Assembly: GCA_004379165.1 (NCBI GenBank)
Contig: NKXK01000036.1
Span: 1-63,221 of the forward strand
DNA length: 63,221 nt
Reading direction: 5' to 3'
From: Rhodocyclaceae bacterium
GTDB lineage: Bacteria > Pseudomonadota > Gammaproteobacteria > Burkholderiales > Rhodocyclaceae
The position numbers and the translations under genes are program-made. Positions 11,485-20,898 of the stretch are shown piece after piece (the stretch's first letter is position 1; each line of letters starts with the position of its first letter). Below the pieces are notes generated by a model. It saw nothing but the letters and a program-made list of their open reading frames with translations, made no database searches and was not told where the DNA came from.

Positions 11485-12870
11485 TCAGAGGCAGCTGCGG
11501 GCGCGAGCAACGGCTGCCCTGACCTGTTCCGGTGACGTGCCACCAATGTGGTTGCGGCTGGCCAGCGAACCTTCTACGGTCAACACGGAAAACACGTCAG
11601 TATCGACTTGTGGGCAGAAGGCACGGATTTCATCCAGCGTCAGCTGCGGCAGGTCGACACCCTTGGCTTCGGCGGCCTTGACAGCGTGGCCGACGGCCTC
11701 GTGCGCGTCGCGGAAGGGCAGCCCCTTCTTGACCAGGTAGTCGGCGAGATCGGTGGCGGTGGCGAAGCCCTGGGTCAGGGCTACCTTCATGTTCTCGGCA
11801 CGGACGGTGATGCCGCCGGCCATGTCGGCGAAGATGCGCAGCGTGTCGGTCACGGTGTCGACGGCATCGAACAGGGGCTCTTTATCTTCCTGGTTGTCCT
11901 TGTTGTAGGCTAGCGGCTGCGACTTCATCAGGGTCAGCAGGCTCATCAGCTGGCCGTACACGCGGCCGGTCTTGCCACGGGCAAGCTCGGGTACGTCCGG
12001 ATTCTTCTTCTGCGGCATAATCGACGAGCCGGTGCAGAAGCGGTCCGCGATCTGGATGAAGCCGACGCGCGGGCTCATCCACATGACCAGTTCTTCCGAC
12101 AGGCGGCTGATGTGCATCATCAGCAGCGCGCAGGCGGAGGTGAATTCGATGGCGAAGTCGCGGTCGGAAACGGCATCGAGCGAATTCTCGCAGACACCCT
12201 CGAAGCCGAGTTCGGCGGCGACGAATTCGCGGTCGATCGGGTAGGTCGTGCCGGCCAGCGCGGCGGAACCGAGCGGCAGGCGGTTTGTGCGCTTGCGGGC
12301 ATCGGCGAAACGCTCGGCGTCACGGCCAAACATTTCGAAGTAGGCGAGCATGTGGTGACCGAAGGTGACCGGCTGGGCGACTTGCAGGTGTGTGAAGCCG
12401 GGCATCGGGGTGGCAGCTTCCTTCTCGGCCAGATCGACCAGGGCCATGCGGAACTGCTTGAGCAGCGCCTGAATGTCGTCGATGCTGTCGCGCAGGTAGA
12501 GACGGATATCGGTAGCCACCTGGTCGTTACGCGAGCGGCCAGTATGCAGGCGCTTGCCGGCATCGCCGACCAGCGCGGTGAGGCGCTTTTCGACGTTGAG
12601 GTGCACGTCTTCGAGGTCAATCGACCATTCGAACTGGCCGGACGCGATTTCCTGAGCCACCTGCGCCATGCCGTGCTCAATGTCGGCGAGGTCCTGGCCG
12701 CTGATGATGCCTTGCTTGGCGAGCATCTTGGCGTGGGCCAGCGAACCGCGGATGTCCTGGCGCCACATGCGCTGATCGAAATCCACGGAGGCGGTGTAGC
12801 GCTTGACGAGATCGGAGACGGGCTCGGAGAAACGGCCGGCCCAAGTATATTGATTGGCGTTGGAAGTCAT
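11485..12870 (-). CDS. argH: Argininosuccinate lyase
   Basis: 461 residues. It cleaves argininosuccinate to arginine and fumarate, the last step of arginine synthesis. The family signature [12 protein letters not shown] (281-292) carries the catalytic serine loop, and T160-H161 in GFTHLQ lies in the active site. It is divergent from algZ with 57 bases between start codons. The argH-algZ-algR neighbourhood is also seen in pseudomonads. Its codons include a region similar to the dispersed repeat (11575-11600). Confidence 0.97.
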   Translation of the reverse strand: MTSNANQYTWAGRFSEPVSDLVKRYTASVDFDQRMWRQDIRGSLAHAKMLAKQGIISGQDLADIEHGMAQVAQEIASGQFEWSIDLEDVHLNVEKRLTALVGDAGKRLHTGRSRNDQVATDIRLYLRDSIDDIQALLKQFRMALVDLAEKEAATPMPGFTHLQVAQPVTFGHHMLAYFEMFGRDAERFADARKRTNRLPLGSAALAGTTYPIDREFVAAELGFEGVCENSLDAVSDRDFAIEFTSACALLMMHISRLSEELVMWMSPRVGFIQIADRFCTGSSIMPQKKNPDVPELARGKTGRVYGQLMSLLTLMKSQPLAYNKDNQEDKEPLFDAVDTVTDTLRIFADMAGGITVRAENMKVALTQGFATATDLADYLVKKGLPFRDAHEAVGHAVKAAEAKGVDLPQLTLDEIRAFCPQVDTDVFSVLTVEGSLASRNHIGGTSPEQVRAAVARARSCL

Positions 12871-12927
12871 GACTCTGGTCTAGAATGGGGCGTTGCGAGA
12901 CGAGTTACAGCAAAAACCCGCCCAAAG

Positions 12928-13944
12928 ATGATAAGTATACGGCACTTTCCGGCCACCCACCCGCTTCCCGACTGGCGCAATTTCGGCGTCATGTTGCGGG
13001 TCTTGCTCGGGGTCAATCTTCTGGCCCTGCTCGCCGCTCTGGTACAGGCGCCGGAACTGGCCGGCTGGGTGGATCGCTATGTCGATCTGGCTGCGGTGGT
13101 CGAACCGCTGCTGCTGCTCTGTCTCGGCCTGCTGACCGGCTTGCGCAACCTGCTCTGGCGCCTGCCGCTACGCCTTGGTCAGGCAGTGGTGATAGTGCTG
13201 GCCGCGACGCTGGCGGCGCTGATGATGCTCTACGCACAGGCCTTTGGCCTGACCGCCGGCGGCAGCAGCAGTCTCCGCGCCGGCCTGTTGGCGGCGGCAA
13301 CGTCGGGGCTGCTGCTGGCCTATTTTGAATTGCGCGCCCGCTCGTTTTCGCCCGTGCAGACCGAAGCCCGGCTGGCGGCCCTGAACGCCCGCATTCGGCC
13401 GCATTTTCTGTTCAATGCCCTCAACGCGGTGCTGTCGCTGATCCGCGCCCGGCCGCAGCAGGCCGAGGAGGCGCTGGAGTCGCTATCGGACCTCTTCCGC
13501 GCGGCGATGCGCGATCCGGCGAGCATGGTCAGCCTCGCCGACGAGGTCGATCTGGCGCGGCAGTACCTTGAACTGGAGCGGCTGCGGCTGGGTGAGCGGC
13601 TGTCGGTCGACTGGCAGATTGATCCGATTTCGCTGCAGGTGCCGATTCCGCCGCTGATGCTGCAGCCGCTGCTGGAAAATGCGGTGTATCACGGCATCGA
13701 GCCAGCGCCGGCCGGAGGCACGGTGCGCGTAGCGATTGTCCGTCAGGGCGATACGCTGCAGATTTCAGTGGCGAACCCGACCACCGACCCCGGCAGCCAC
13801 GCTGCCGGCAACCATATCGCGCTTGAGAACATACGCGAGCGGCTGGCCTTGTACTACGATCTGGAATCGCGGCTGGAAATCGCCACCGGCCACAATCAAT
13901 ACGAAGTTCGCATCATCCTGCCATGCCAACGCAAACGCCTCTGA
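12928..13944 (+). CDS. algZ: LytS/AlgZ-type sensor histidine kinase
   Basis: 338 residues from the ATG at 12928. About four transmembrane helices (roughly 20-42, 57-75, 83-104, 118-134) form the sensor. The His_kinase domain has phospho-acceptor His159 in RIRPHFLFNALN, the LytS-type sequence. The ATPase N-box is PLLENAVYHGIE (about 247-258). The C-terminal GxG box is reduced (ENIRERLALYY), as usual for the LytS group. Its last 22 bases overlap the start of algR, so the pair is translationally linked. In Pseudomonas the homologues control twitching and alginate; the role here is inferred only. Confidence 0.88.
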   Translation: MISIRHFPATHPLPDWRNFGVMLRVLLGVNLLALLAALVQAPELAGWVDRYVDLAAVVEPLLLLCLGLLTGLRNLLWRLPLRLGQAVVIVLAATLAALMMLYAQAFGLTAGGSSSLRAGLLAAATSGLLLAYFELRARSFSPVQTEARLAALNARIRPHFLFNALNAVLSLIRARPQQAEEALESLSDLFRAAMRDPASMVSLADEVDLARQYLELERLRLGERLSVDWQIDPISLQVPIPPLMLQPLLENAVYHGIEPAPAGGTVRVAIVRQGDTLQISVANPTTDPGSHAAGNHIALENIRERLALYYDLESRLEIATGHNQYEVRIILPCQRKRL

Positions 13945-14699
13945 GAATCCTCCTTGTCGACGACGAGCCGCTGGCGCGCGACCGCCTGCGGGTCCTGCTC
14001 GGCGACCTCGCCGTGCAGCGGCCGACCGAAGTGGTGGGCGAGGCGGCGAACGGGCTCGAGGCGCTGGCCGTGATACGCCAGCTCAGTGTCGATGTGGTGC
14101 TGGCAGACATCCGCATGCCGGGGATGGACGGCATCGAACTGGCGTCGCATCTCGGTCGGCTGGAGAAGCCGCCGGCAGTGATCTTCACGACTGCTTACGA
14201 CAACTATGCGGTTCAGGCATTCGACCTGAATGCCATCGATTACCTGCTCAAGCCGGTGCGCGCCCAGCGCCTGCTCGCCGCCTTGCAGAAAGTCCCGGGC
14301 TCGCCGCCGGAGCGTGACGTGCTGGCAGGTATTGGCCAGAGCGTGCGTGGCGGCGGGCGCAGTCACCTGTCGTGTCACGAGCGCGGCCGGCTGCTGCTGG
14401 TGCCGCTCGGCGAGGTGCTCTTTTTCCGGGCCGATCTCAAATATGTCACGGCGCGCACCGTCGAGCGCGAATACCTGCTCGACGAGTCGCTGACCCAGCT
14501 GGAAAGCGAGTTCGGCGCGCTGTTCCTGCGCCTGCATCGGGCGGTGCTGGTGGCGCCGGCGGCGCTCGCCGGTTTCGAGAAAGCCGCGGGCGATGATGCC
14601 GAGGCCTACGGCTGGGCGCTGCTGCGCGGGGTGCCGGAAAAACTGCCGGTCAGCCGCCGCCAGTGGGCAGCGGCCAAAGCGGCCGTACAGAAGGCCTGA
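13923..14699 (+). CDS. algR: LytTR-family response regulator (AlgR-like)
   Basis: 258 residues. The receiver domain (6-125) has the acidic pocket DDEP, phospho-acceptor Asp62 in LADIRMPGMDG, and conserved Thr and Lys (TAYDNYA, KPV). A LytTR DNA-binding domain follows (about 145-250), which binds paired direct repeats in promoters. It overlaps the end of algZ by 22 bases. It converges with pepN; the 39-base gap contains a dispersed-repeat copy. Confidence 0.92.
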   Translation: MPTQTPLRILLVDDEPLARDRLRVLLGDLAVQRPTEVVGEAANGLEALAVIRQLSVDVVLADIRMPGMDGIELASHLGRLEKPPAVIFTTAYDNYAVQAFDLNAIDYLLKPVRAQRLLAALQKVPGSPPERDVLAGIGQSVRGGGRSHLSCHERGRLLLVPLGEVLFFRADLKYVTARTVEREYLLDESLTQLESEFGALFLRLHRAVLVAPAALAGFEKAAGDDAEAYGWALLRGVPEKLPVSRRQWAAAKAAVQKA

Positions 14700-14703
14700 T
14701 TTT

Positions 14704-14728
14704 CTCCGTCTTTCCGGGTTGACCGCAG
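14704..14728 (-). repeat. Dispersed ~30-bp repeat, intergenic copy (algR-pepN)
   Basis: Contains TCTTTCCGGGTTGACCGCAG; only the 3' two thirds of the consensus is intact. It lies between convergent genes. Confidence 0.65.
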
Positions 14729-14738
14729 CTTGCTGCGA

Positions 14739-17342
14739 TCAGGCCGCCAGCGCGCGGGTGACCACTTCCAGCACATCGCGTGACAGTCCCTCGTGGTCGC
14801 GGACGCGCTCCAGCGCGGCGCGGGCGTGGGCCTGACGGCCGGCATCGAATTTCTTCCAGCGGTCAAAGCAGCGCGCGAGGCGCGAGGCGACTTGCGGGTT
14901 CTTGTCGTGCAGCATCAGGATGCGGTCGACGATGAAGGCGTAGCCGCTGCCGTCGGCGGCATTGAAGCGCACGAGGTTGGCCCCGAAAGCGCGGATCAGT
15001 GCGTAGATCTTGTTCGGATTGCCGGCGTCGAAAGCCGGGTGCCCGGTCAGTGCCTTGACGGTGGCCAGCGTGTCCGGGCGGCGGCTGGTTGATTGGGCGA
15101 CCAGCCATTTGTCGACGACCAGCGCCTCGTCTTTCCACTTGTCGTAGAACTCGGCCAGCGCCTGTTCGCGTTGCGGGCAAACGGCGGCATTGACGTTGGC
15201 CAGCGCGGCGAGGGCCGCGAACTGGTCGGTCATGTTGTCGGCCTGCTTGAACTGGGCGTAGGCGATTTTGCGCGTGGCGTCGGTGTCCAGCTCCAGCAGG
15301 TAGGAAAGGCAGGTGTTGCGCAGGGCACGTTGACCGGCTTGTTCGCTGGTCGGGGCGTAGGGCACGTTTGCGGTCAACCCGGCGTAGAGGCCGGAAAATT
15401 CGCCTTCCAACTCTTCGGCTAAATGGCGGCGCAGGGCGTTGCGGGCGGCGTGCAGGGCGTCGGGATCGACTTGATCCAGCAGCTCGGCCAGCGTTGATTC
15501 GCCGGGCAGGGTCAGGGCTTCGGCGACGAAGGCGGCACCGCGCTCGGCTTGCGTTTGCAGCAGGCGACGGCAGGCAGCGACGAAGCTTTCCGGCCATTGC
15601 GGGGTACGACCGGCGGCGATTTCGCTGGCGGCGTCAAGGATCAGCGTCGAGGCGAGGCGTTGACCGGCTTCCCAGGCGTTGAACGGGTCGCTGTCGTGCG
15701 CCATCAGCAGCGTGAGTTGTTCCGGCGTGTAGTCGAAATCGAGATAAACCGGCGCGGAGAAGTTGCGCAGCAAGGACGGAACTGCCTCGGCGGGTACGTC
15801 GTTGAAGACGAAGGATTGCGTCGTCGCGGTGAACTGCAAGGTGCGCTCGCTGCCGGCAATCAGTTCGCCCGCCTCGGTAAACAGCGCAACGCGGATGGGG
15901 ATCAGGTAAGGCGCGTCATCCGAAGCGCGCGGGTTGGCCTGGGTGCAGGTCAGCGTGTAGGTTTTGGTTTCGGCATCAAAAAAGCCGTCCACCGCAAGTT
16001 TCGGCGTGCCCGGCTGGTTGTACCAGCGCATGAATTGCGTGAAGTCGAAACCGCTGGCCGCAGCCATTGCCGCGACGAAATCCTCGCAGGTCACGGCCTG
16101 GCCGTCGTGGCGGCGGAAGTATTCGTCCATTCCAGCGCGGAAGCCCTCGCGGCCAATCAGGGTCTGGATCATGCGGATGACTTCCGCGCCCTTTTCATAG
16201 ACCGTGGCGGTGTAGAAGTTGTTGATCTCGACGAAGCTTTCCGGGCGGATCGGGTGCGCCATCGGGCCGGCGTCCTCCGGGAACTGGGCGGCGCGCAGGC
16301 CGCGCACTTCGCGGATGCGGGCGGTCTGGCGGTTGTGCAGGTCGGCACCGAATTCCTGGTCGCGGAAGACGGTCAGGCCTTCTTTCAGCGAAAGCTGGAA
16401 CCAGTCGCGGCAGGTGACGCGGTTGCCTGTCCAGTTGTGGAAATACTCGTGCGCGACGACGCGGTCGATATTCTCGAAATCGACATCGGTCGCGACATCC
16501 GGGCGGGCCAGGACGTACTTGGTGTTGAAGATGTTGAGGCCCTTGTTTTCCATCGCGCCCATGTTGAAGTCGCCAACGGCGACGATCATGTAGTGGTCGA
16601 GATCGCATTCGAGGCCGAAGCGTTCTTCGTCCCACTTCATCGACTTCTTCAGGGCGTCCATCGCGTGCGGGCACTGGTCGATTTTGCCCGGCTCGACGTA
16701 GATGGCGAGCTGCACGGTGCGCCCGGAGGCGGTCCTGAAGGTGTCGTTCAGTACGTCGAGCTTGCCGGCAACGACGGCGAAGAGGTAGGCCGGCTTCCTG
16801 AACGGGTCTTCCCATTTTGCCCAGTGGCGGCCGTCGGCTTCTTCACCGTTGGCGACCGGGTTGCCATTGGCCAGCAGGATCGGATAGGTCGCCTTGTCGG
16901 CGTGCAGCGTCACCGTGTAGGTGGACATCACGTCCGGGCGGTCGAGGAACCAGGTGATGCGGCGGAAGCCCTGCGCCTCGCACTGCGTAAAATAACCATC
17001 CTTGGAGCGATAGAGCCCGGAGAGGCGGGTGTTATTGTCCGGGTGGATGCGCACCACGGTCTGCAGCGTGAAGGTGTCCGGCAGGTTGCTGAGCGTCAGC
17101 GTCGTCGGCGTTGCCGTTTTTGGCCAGTTTTCCGCGTTGACCGTAACCGCCAGCGTTTCCAGCTCCTCACCATCCAGCACCAGCGCTTGGGCGGCAACAG
17201 CCAGGTTGCGGCGCATTGCCAGCGTCGAGCGCACGACGGTTCCCTCGTGTTCGATGCTGAAATCGAGATCGACGGTATCGATCCAGTAGGCGGGCTGGGT
17301 GTAATCCTTGAGGTAGATGGTCTGGGGTGTGTCGGTCTTCAT
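14739..17342 (-). CDS. pepN: Aminopeptidase N (M1 zinc metallopeptidase)
   Basis: 867 residues, typical of bacterial PepN. The exopeptidase signature GAMEN is at 262-266. The zinc site HEYFHNWTGNRVT (from 298) has Glu321 in LKEGLTVFRDQEF as third ligand. It removes N-terminal residues from peptides in the cytoplasm. Residues about 67-76 (VNAENWPK) are encoded by a copy of the dispersed repeat and fall in a variable loop of the N-terminal beta domain. No ribosome site is evident before the ATG. It is transcribed alone. Confidence 0.96.
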   Translation of the reverse strand: MKTDTPQTIYLKDYTQPAYWIDTVDLDFSIEHEGTVVRSTLAMRRNLAVAAQALVLDGEELETLAVTVNAENWPKTATPTTLTLSNLPDTFTLQTVVRIHPDNNTRLSGLYRSKDGYFTQCEAQGFRRITWFLDRPDVMSTYTVTLHADKATYPILLANGNPVANGEEADGRHWAKWEDPFRKPAYLFAVVAGKLDVLNDTFRTASGRTVQLAIYVEPGKIDQCPHAMDALKKSMKWDEERFGLECDLDHYMIVAVGDFNMGAMENKGLNIFNTKYVLARPDVATDVDFENIDRVVAHEYFHNWTGNRVTCRDWFQLSLKEGLTVFRDQEFGADLHNRQTARIREVRGLRAAQFPEDAGPMAHPIRPESFVEINNFYTATVYEKGAEVIRMIQTLIGREGFRAGMDEYFRRHDGQAVTCEDFVAAMAAASGFDFTQFMRWYNQPGTPKLAVDGFFDAETKTYTLTCTQANPRASDDAPYLIPIRVALFTEAGELIAGSERTLQFTATTQSFVFNDVPAEAVPSLLRNFSAPVYLDFDYTPEQLTLLMAHDSDPFNAWEAGQRLASTLILDAASEIAAGRTPQWPESFVAACRRLLQTQAERGAAFVAEALTLPGESTLAELLDQVDPDALHAARNALRRHLAEELEGEFSGLYAGLTANVPYAPTSEQAGQRALRNTCLSYLLELDTDATRKIAYAQFKQADNMTDQFAALAALANVNAAVCPQREQALAEFYDKWKDEALVVDKWLVAQSTSRRPDTLATVKALTGHPAFDAGNPNKIYALIRAFGANLVRFNAADGSGYAFIVDRILMLHDKNPQVASRLARCFDRWKKFDAGRQAHARAALERVRDHEGLSRDVLEVVTRALAA
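17117..17146 (-). repeat. Dispersed ~30-bp repeat, copy inside pepN
   Basis: TTTTTGGCCAGTTTTCCGCG followed by TTGACCGTAA, one mismatch in the core. It encodes VNAENWPK in the pepN reading frame. Confidence 0.65.
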
Positions 17343-17458
17343 TGTTCGGAATGGGGAGTTAAATCGCCGGGAGATAATACGTCAAAGCGCGCACGACGTC
17401 GTTTGGCGCTGTGCGCCACGGGGCGCGCCTGGCCCTGGAAGGCTCGGGTTCCTGCCGG

Positions 17459-17905
17459 CTACTCCCTTATCTCGGGCTCGACGAGGCTGGCAAGCTGCGC
17501 CAGTGATTCTTGCCAGCCGAGATAGCACATCTCGACGGGGATTACGTCCGGAATGCCATCTTGGGAGATGTTGAGTTCCGTGCCACAGACCACCTTGGCC
17601 AGCTCCACTGTGACCCGCATTTCCCCCGGCAGATTCGGGTCGTCGAATTTTTCCGTGTAGAGAATGCGTTCATCGGGGACCAGCTCCAGATACTCGCCAC
17701 CAAACGAATGTTCATGGCCTGTGGAGAAGTTTGCGAACAACATTCGGAATGTGCCGCCGACCCTGGCGTCGAGGTGGCTTACCTTGCATGTGAAGCCGCT
17801 CGGCGGCAGCCACTTTGCCATGGCCTCGGCCACCAGGAATGCCTTGAAGACGCGCTCTGGTGGCGCCCTCAGAACACGATGCAAGCGAATGGCCCCTGTT
17901 GCCAT
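17459..17905 (-). CDS. SRPBCC (AHSA1-type) domain protein
   Basis: 148 residues from the ATG at 17905, which has GAGAGGA upstream; a TTG at 17923 is less likely. IRLHRVLRAPPERVFKAFL, then AMAKWLPPSGFT, GGTFRMLF and the C-terminal GWQESLAQLASLVE are the conserved pieces of the AHSA1/START-like fold, a hydrophobic ligand-binding cavity. Members range from Hsp90 activators to uncharacterised ligand binders. Function here is not known. It is a single gene between pepN and the TPMT gene. Confidence 0.85.
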   Translation of the reverse strand: MATGAIRLHRVLRAPPERVFKAFLVAEAMAKWLPPSGFTCKVSHLDARVGGTFRMLFANFSTGHEHSFGGEYLELVPDERILYTEKFDDPNLPGEMRVTVELAKVVCGTELNISQDGIPDVIPVEMCYLGWQESLAQLASLVEPEIRE

Positions 17906-18053
17906 GGTTAGTGTTCCTCTCAAGCTGATCTGTTTTAAAAGAACTCAGACGCTTGCGGCACCCTTGAGTTCATTCCGCTGTACTGCGAGAGCGCGTTGGC
18001 GCGAAAATCACGGTGAGTGTTGTGCTGCATGAGGGCGTATTCGCCCATCGATT

Positions 18054-18674
18054 TCAGCGTCGCCGCCAGACCTGCCAGCGTTCGCGGCCGGCAAAAACCG
18101 GGATGGAGTCGTTGACGGCCTGATCTTCCACACGCTCGAAATTGGCTTGCAGCAGCGTATCAAGCTGTTCCGGCTGGATACCGAACGGCGGGCCCTTGAG
18201 TTGATCGCAGAAGAAGAAGTAACCGGCGAGCAGTCCGCCGGGGGGGAGCAACTCGGCGACGTGGCGGCCCCAGTCGTCCCACAGCTTGCGCGGCAAGGCG
18301 CAGAGGAAGGCGCGTTCGTAGATCAGGTCGAGCGGCCGGACTGGCTGCCACTGGAAAAAATCGGCGCAGACGAGATCAACCGGGCAGTCACCGAGGATGC
18401 TGCGGGCGGTGTCGATGGCGACCGGGGAGAAGTCAAGGGCGGTGACGGGCCAGCCCTGGCAGCCGAGTAAGCCTGCTTCCCAGGCACTACCGCAGCCCGG
18501 TATCAGCGTCGTCAGCGGCGTGGCCTGTGCGGTGATGAAAGCAGCGAAATCTTCGGGTACGCGGCCGGCATCCCAGGGTGTGACGCCCTGGCCGAAGCGC
18601 TTGCACCAGAAGTCGGGGTGATCCGGTCGCTGGTCGGCGGGTTTGTCGCTACTGCTATCAGGGATGTTACTCAT
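18054..18674 (-). CDS. TPMT-family SAM-dependent methyltransferase
   Basis: 206 residues. FWCKRFGQGVTPWDAG and IPGCGSAWEAGLL (SAM-binding loop, about 58-70) followed by ERAFLCALPRKLW are characteristic of the thiopurine S-methyltransferase family. In bacteria these methylate thiols, tellurite/selenite or other small nucleophiles; the substrate here cannot be predicted. Its ATG overlaps the stop of the thioredoxin-like gene (ATGA), so the two form an operon. Confidence 0.88.
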   Translation of the reverse strand: MSNIPDSSSDKPADQRPDHPDFWCKRFGQGVTPWDAGRVPEDFAAFITAQATPLTTLIPGCGSAWEAGLLGCQGWPVTALDFSPVAIDTARSILGDCPVDLVCADFFQWQPVRPLDLIYERAFLCALPRKLWDDWGRHVAELLPPGGLLAGYFFFCDQLKGPPFGIQPEQLDTLLQANFERVEDQAVNDSIPVFAGRERWQVWRRR

Positions 18675-19150
18675 CTTTTCTGTAATTTTCGGCTGGCGGC
18701 CTCGACCCCGTCGTCGAGATAGCTCTGGTAAAAGTCAGGCAGGCGAGCGCCGACAATGGGTTCGGCGAGCGGCTTGCCTTCCGGCCCGTAGAAGGCGACG
18801 ACGGGCACCAGTTTAACCTTCTCGCTGCGTGCGAAGCTGGCGTGGGAGGTCTTTTCGCCGCTGAAGCCGGTCAGTACCTGCTCGCTGTCCTGGCGGACTT
18901 CGCGGACTACCAGACGGTCGCGATGGCGCGGCTGGCGGCTCATTGGCAGCAGGTAATCGCGCTTGATCGCCTTGCAGAACTTGCAGTCATCGCGGCTGAA
19001 AATGACTACCAATGGTGCGCCGGCGCGTGCTGCTGCAGTTGCTTCGGAGCGCAGGTCGACGGCGGGGAGAATACCGGATGCATCAAGAGCGAGCGCGGGG
19101 CTGCATGCTAGAATCAGCCCTCCCAAAAGCCCTGCCAAGTGACGCAACAT
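18671..19150 (-). CDS. Exported thioredoxin-like protein
   Basis: 159 residues from the ATG at 19150, supported by a very strong ribosome site (GGAAGGAG, 5 bases away). A signal peptide ends at ALA about residue 22. The redox motif CKFC is at 56-59 ([12 protein letters not shown]), as in SoxW/DsbD-gamma-like periplasmic thioredoxins. [15 protein letters not shown] carries the cis-Pro region. Its start codon overlaps that of hemC on the opposite strand (shared CATG), and its ribosome site lies inside hemC. It is coupled to the TPMT gene downstream. Confidence 0.85.
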   Translation of the reverse strand: MLRHLAGLLGGLILACSPALALDASGILPAVDLRSEATAAARAGAPLVVIFSRDDCKFCKAIKRDYLLPMSRQPRHRDRLVVREVRQDSEQVLTGFSGEKTSHASFARSEKVKLVPVVAFYGPEGKPLAEPIVGARLPDFYQSYLDDGVEAASRKLQKR

Positions 19151-20084
19151 GTCTGCTCCTTCCAAGATTGTCATTGCCTCCCGCGAATCCCGTCTGGCCA
19201 TGTGGCAGGCGGTTCACGTTAGAGATCGCTTATCGAGTTTAAATCCCGGCTCGGAAGTTGTCATTCTCGGCATGACCACCAAGGGCGACCAGATCCTCGA
19301 TCGCCCGCTCGCCGAAATCGGCGGCAAGGGCCTGTTCATCAAGGAACTCGAAGTCGCGATGGAAGAAGGCCGGGCGCATCTCGCCGTGCATTCGATGAAG
19401 GATGTGCCGATGGTGATGCCCGAAGGCTTCGTTCTGGCGGCCATCTCGGCACGTGAAAATCCGCGCGATGCCTTTGTCTCGAACAATTATCAGGCGCTGG
19501 ATGACTTGCCGGCCGGCGCGGTCGTCGGCACCTCCAGCCTGCGCCGCGAATCGATTCTGCGTTCCCGGTACCCGCAGCTGGTGATCAAGAGCCTGCGCGG
19601 CAATCTCGATACCCGCCTGCGCAAGCTCGATGCCGGCGAGTACGACGCGATCATCCTTGCCGCGGCCGGGCTGATCCGCCTCGGTCTGGAAAATCGCATC
19701 AAATCCGTGTTGACCGCAGAACAGTCGCTGCCGGCGCCGGGGCAGGGCGCGCTGGGCATCGAGCTGGTCGATGGCGATGCCGCCATGGCTTCGGTCGTGG
19801 CACCGCTCAACGACGCCGAGACGGCGCACTGCGTCAAGGCCGAACGCGCCTTCTCGCGGGCGCTGGGCGGTTCCTGCCAGGTGCCGCTGGGCGGCTACGC
19901 GATCATCGACAACGGCCAGCTCTGGCTGCGCGGTTTTGTTGCTTCGGTCGACGGCAAGGAAATGGTCAGCGCCGAACTGCGCGGCAATCCGGCCGACGAC
20001 GAGGCGCTGGGTCGCCAGCTGGCGGACACGCTGCGTGCTCAAGGCGCTGACGCCATCCTCGCCAAGCTCGCCTGCCACCGCTGA
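19149..20084 (+). CDS. hemC: Porphobilinogen deaminase (hydroxymethylbilane synthase)
   Basis: 311 residues. It polymerises four porphobilinogen units on a dipyrromethane cofactor linked to Cys243 ([13 protein letters not shown]). Catalytic Asp85 lies in HSMKDVP, and SLRRESILR (130-138) binds cofactor and substrate carboxylates. The N-terminus [17 protein letters not shown] fits the family start exactly, which supports the ATG at 19149. No ribosome site is obvious. It heads hemC-hemD-hemX-hemY. Confidence 0.96.
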   Translation: MSAPSKIVIASRESRLAMWQAVHVRDRLSSLNPGSEVVILGMTTKGDQILDRPLAEIGGKGLFIKELEVAMEEGRAHLAVHSMKDVPMVMPEGFVLAAISARENPRDAFVSNNYQALDDLPAGAVVGTSSLRRESILRSRYPQLVIKSLRGNLDTRLRKLDAGEYDAIILAAAGLIRLGLENRIKSVLTAEQSLPAPGQGALGIELVDGDAAMASVVAPLNDAETAHCVKAERAFSRALGGSCQVPLGGYAIIDNGQLWLRGFVASVDGKEMVSAELRGNPADDEALGRQLADTLRAQGADAILAKLACHR

Positions 20085-20088
20085 CACC

Positions 20089-20871
20089 ATGAACGCGGGC
20101 GGCCCGCTCGCCGGCCGGAGCATCGTCGTCACCCGGCCACTCGCCCAGGCGGCGCCGCTGGCCGAAGCGATCACCGCGGCCGGCGGCAAGCCTCTGATCT
20201 TCCCGCTGCTCGAAATCACCGCGGCGCCCGACCCAGCGCCGCTGGCGGCAGCTTTGGCTGCCATTGACGACTACGCGCTGGCGGTCTTCATCAGCCCGAA
20301 TGCCGTCGACTACAGCGTGCCGGCGCTACTCGCCAATCGTCCATGGCCGGCCGGGCTGAAACCGGCTGCTGTCGGTCAGGGCACGGCGCGGGTACTGGAA
20401 GCGCTGGGAATTGGCGGCTGCATCGTCCCGAGCGAGCGTTTCGATTCCGAAGCCTTGCTGGCGCTGCCGGCGCTGGCAGCGAGCGAAGTCGTCGGCCGGC
20501 GTGTCGCGATCTTTCGCGGCGATGGTGGTCGGGAACTGCTGGCCGACACCTTGCGCGCGCGGGGCGCACAGGTCGATTGCATCACCTGTTACCGGAGGAG
20601 CGGGCCGAGTGAGGGCGTCGCGCCCTTGCTTGCCGCCTGGCAGGCCGGGCAGCTCGACGCGCTGACCGTGTCGAGCAGCGAGGGGCTGCGTTACCTCGTC
20701 AATCTGCTCGATGCCACCGGCCGGGACTACCTGCGGACAACGCCGGTATTCGTTCCGCATGCGCGCATTGCTGAAAATGCGACGGCGCTTGGCTTGCAGC
20801 GTGTCATCCTGACCGGGCCCGCCGATGCCGGAATCATTGCAGGTTTACGTGCTTATAATTGGCAGCATTGA
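20089..20871 (+). CDS. hemD: Uroporphyrinogen-III synthase
   Basis: 260 residues from the ATG at 20089, four bases after the hemC stop. It cyclises hydroxymethylbilane with inversion of ring D. The family is poorly conserved, but VVTRPLAQAAPLAEAI near the N-terminus, VFISPNAVDY, and TVSSSEGLRYLVNLL are its usual landmarks. Context between hemC and hemX confirms it. Confidence 0.93.
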   Translation: MNAGGPLAGRSIVVTRPLAQAAPLAEAITAAGGKPLIFPLLEITAAPDPAPLAAALAAIDDYALAVFISPNAVDYSVPALLANRPWPAGLKPAAVGQGTARVLEALGIGGCIVPSERFDSEALLALPALAASEVVGRRVAIFRGDGGRELLADTLRARGAQVDCITCYRRSGPSEGVAPLLAAWQAGQLDALTVSSSEGLRYLVNLLDATGRDYLRTTPVFVPHARIAENATALGLQRVILTGPADAGIIAGLRAYNWQH

Positions 20872-20898
20872 GCTTCGCGCCGCGCGCTGATTCCCGCC

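Noticed and set aside
15367..15399. TTTGCGGTCAACCCGG in pepN as a repeat copy
   Set aside because: Only half the consensus matches and the remainder is interrupted; left out of the repeat list.
15549..17525. Long open frame antisense to pepN
   Set aside because: Shadow of pepN; the pepN strand has GAMEN and HEXXH motifs, the antisense product has none.
17935..18048. Small minus-strand frame of 37 codons between the TPMT and SRPBCC genes
   Set aside because: No ribosome site and no recognised similarity; may be a relic, but not supportable as a gene.
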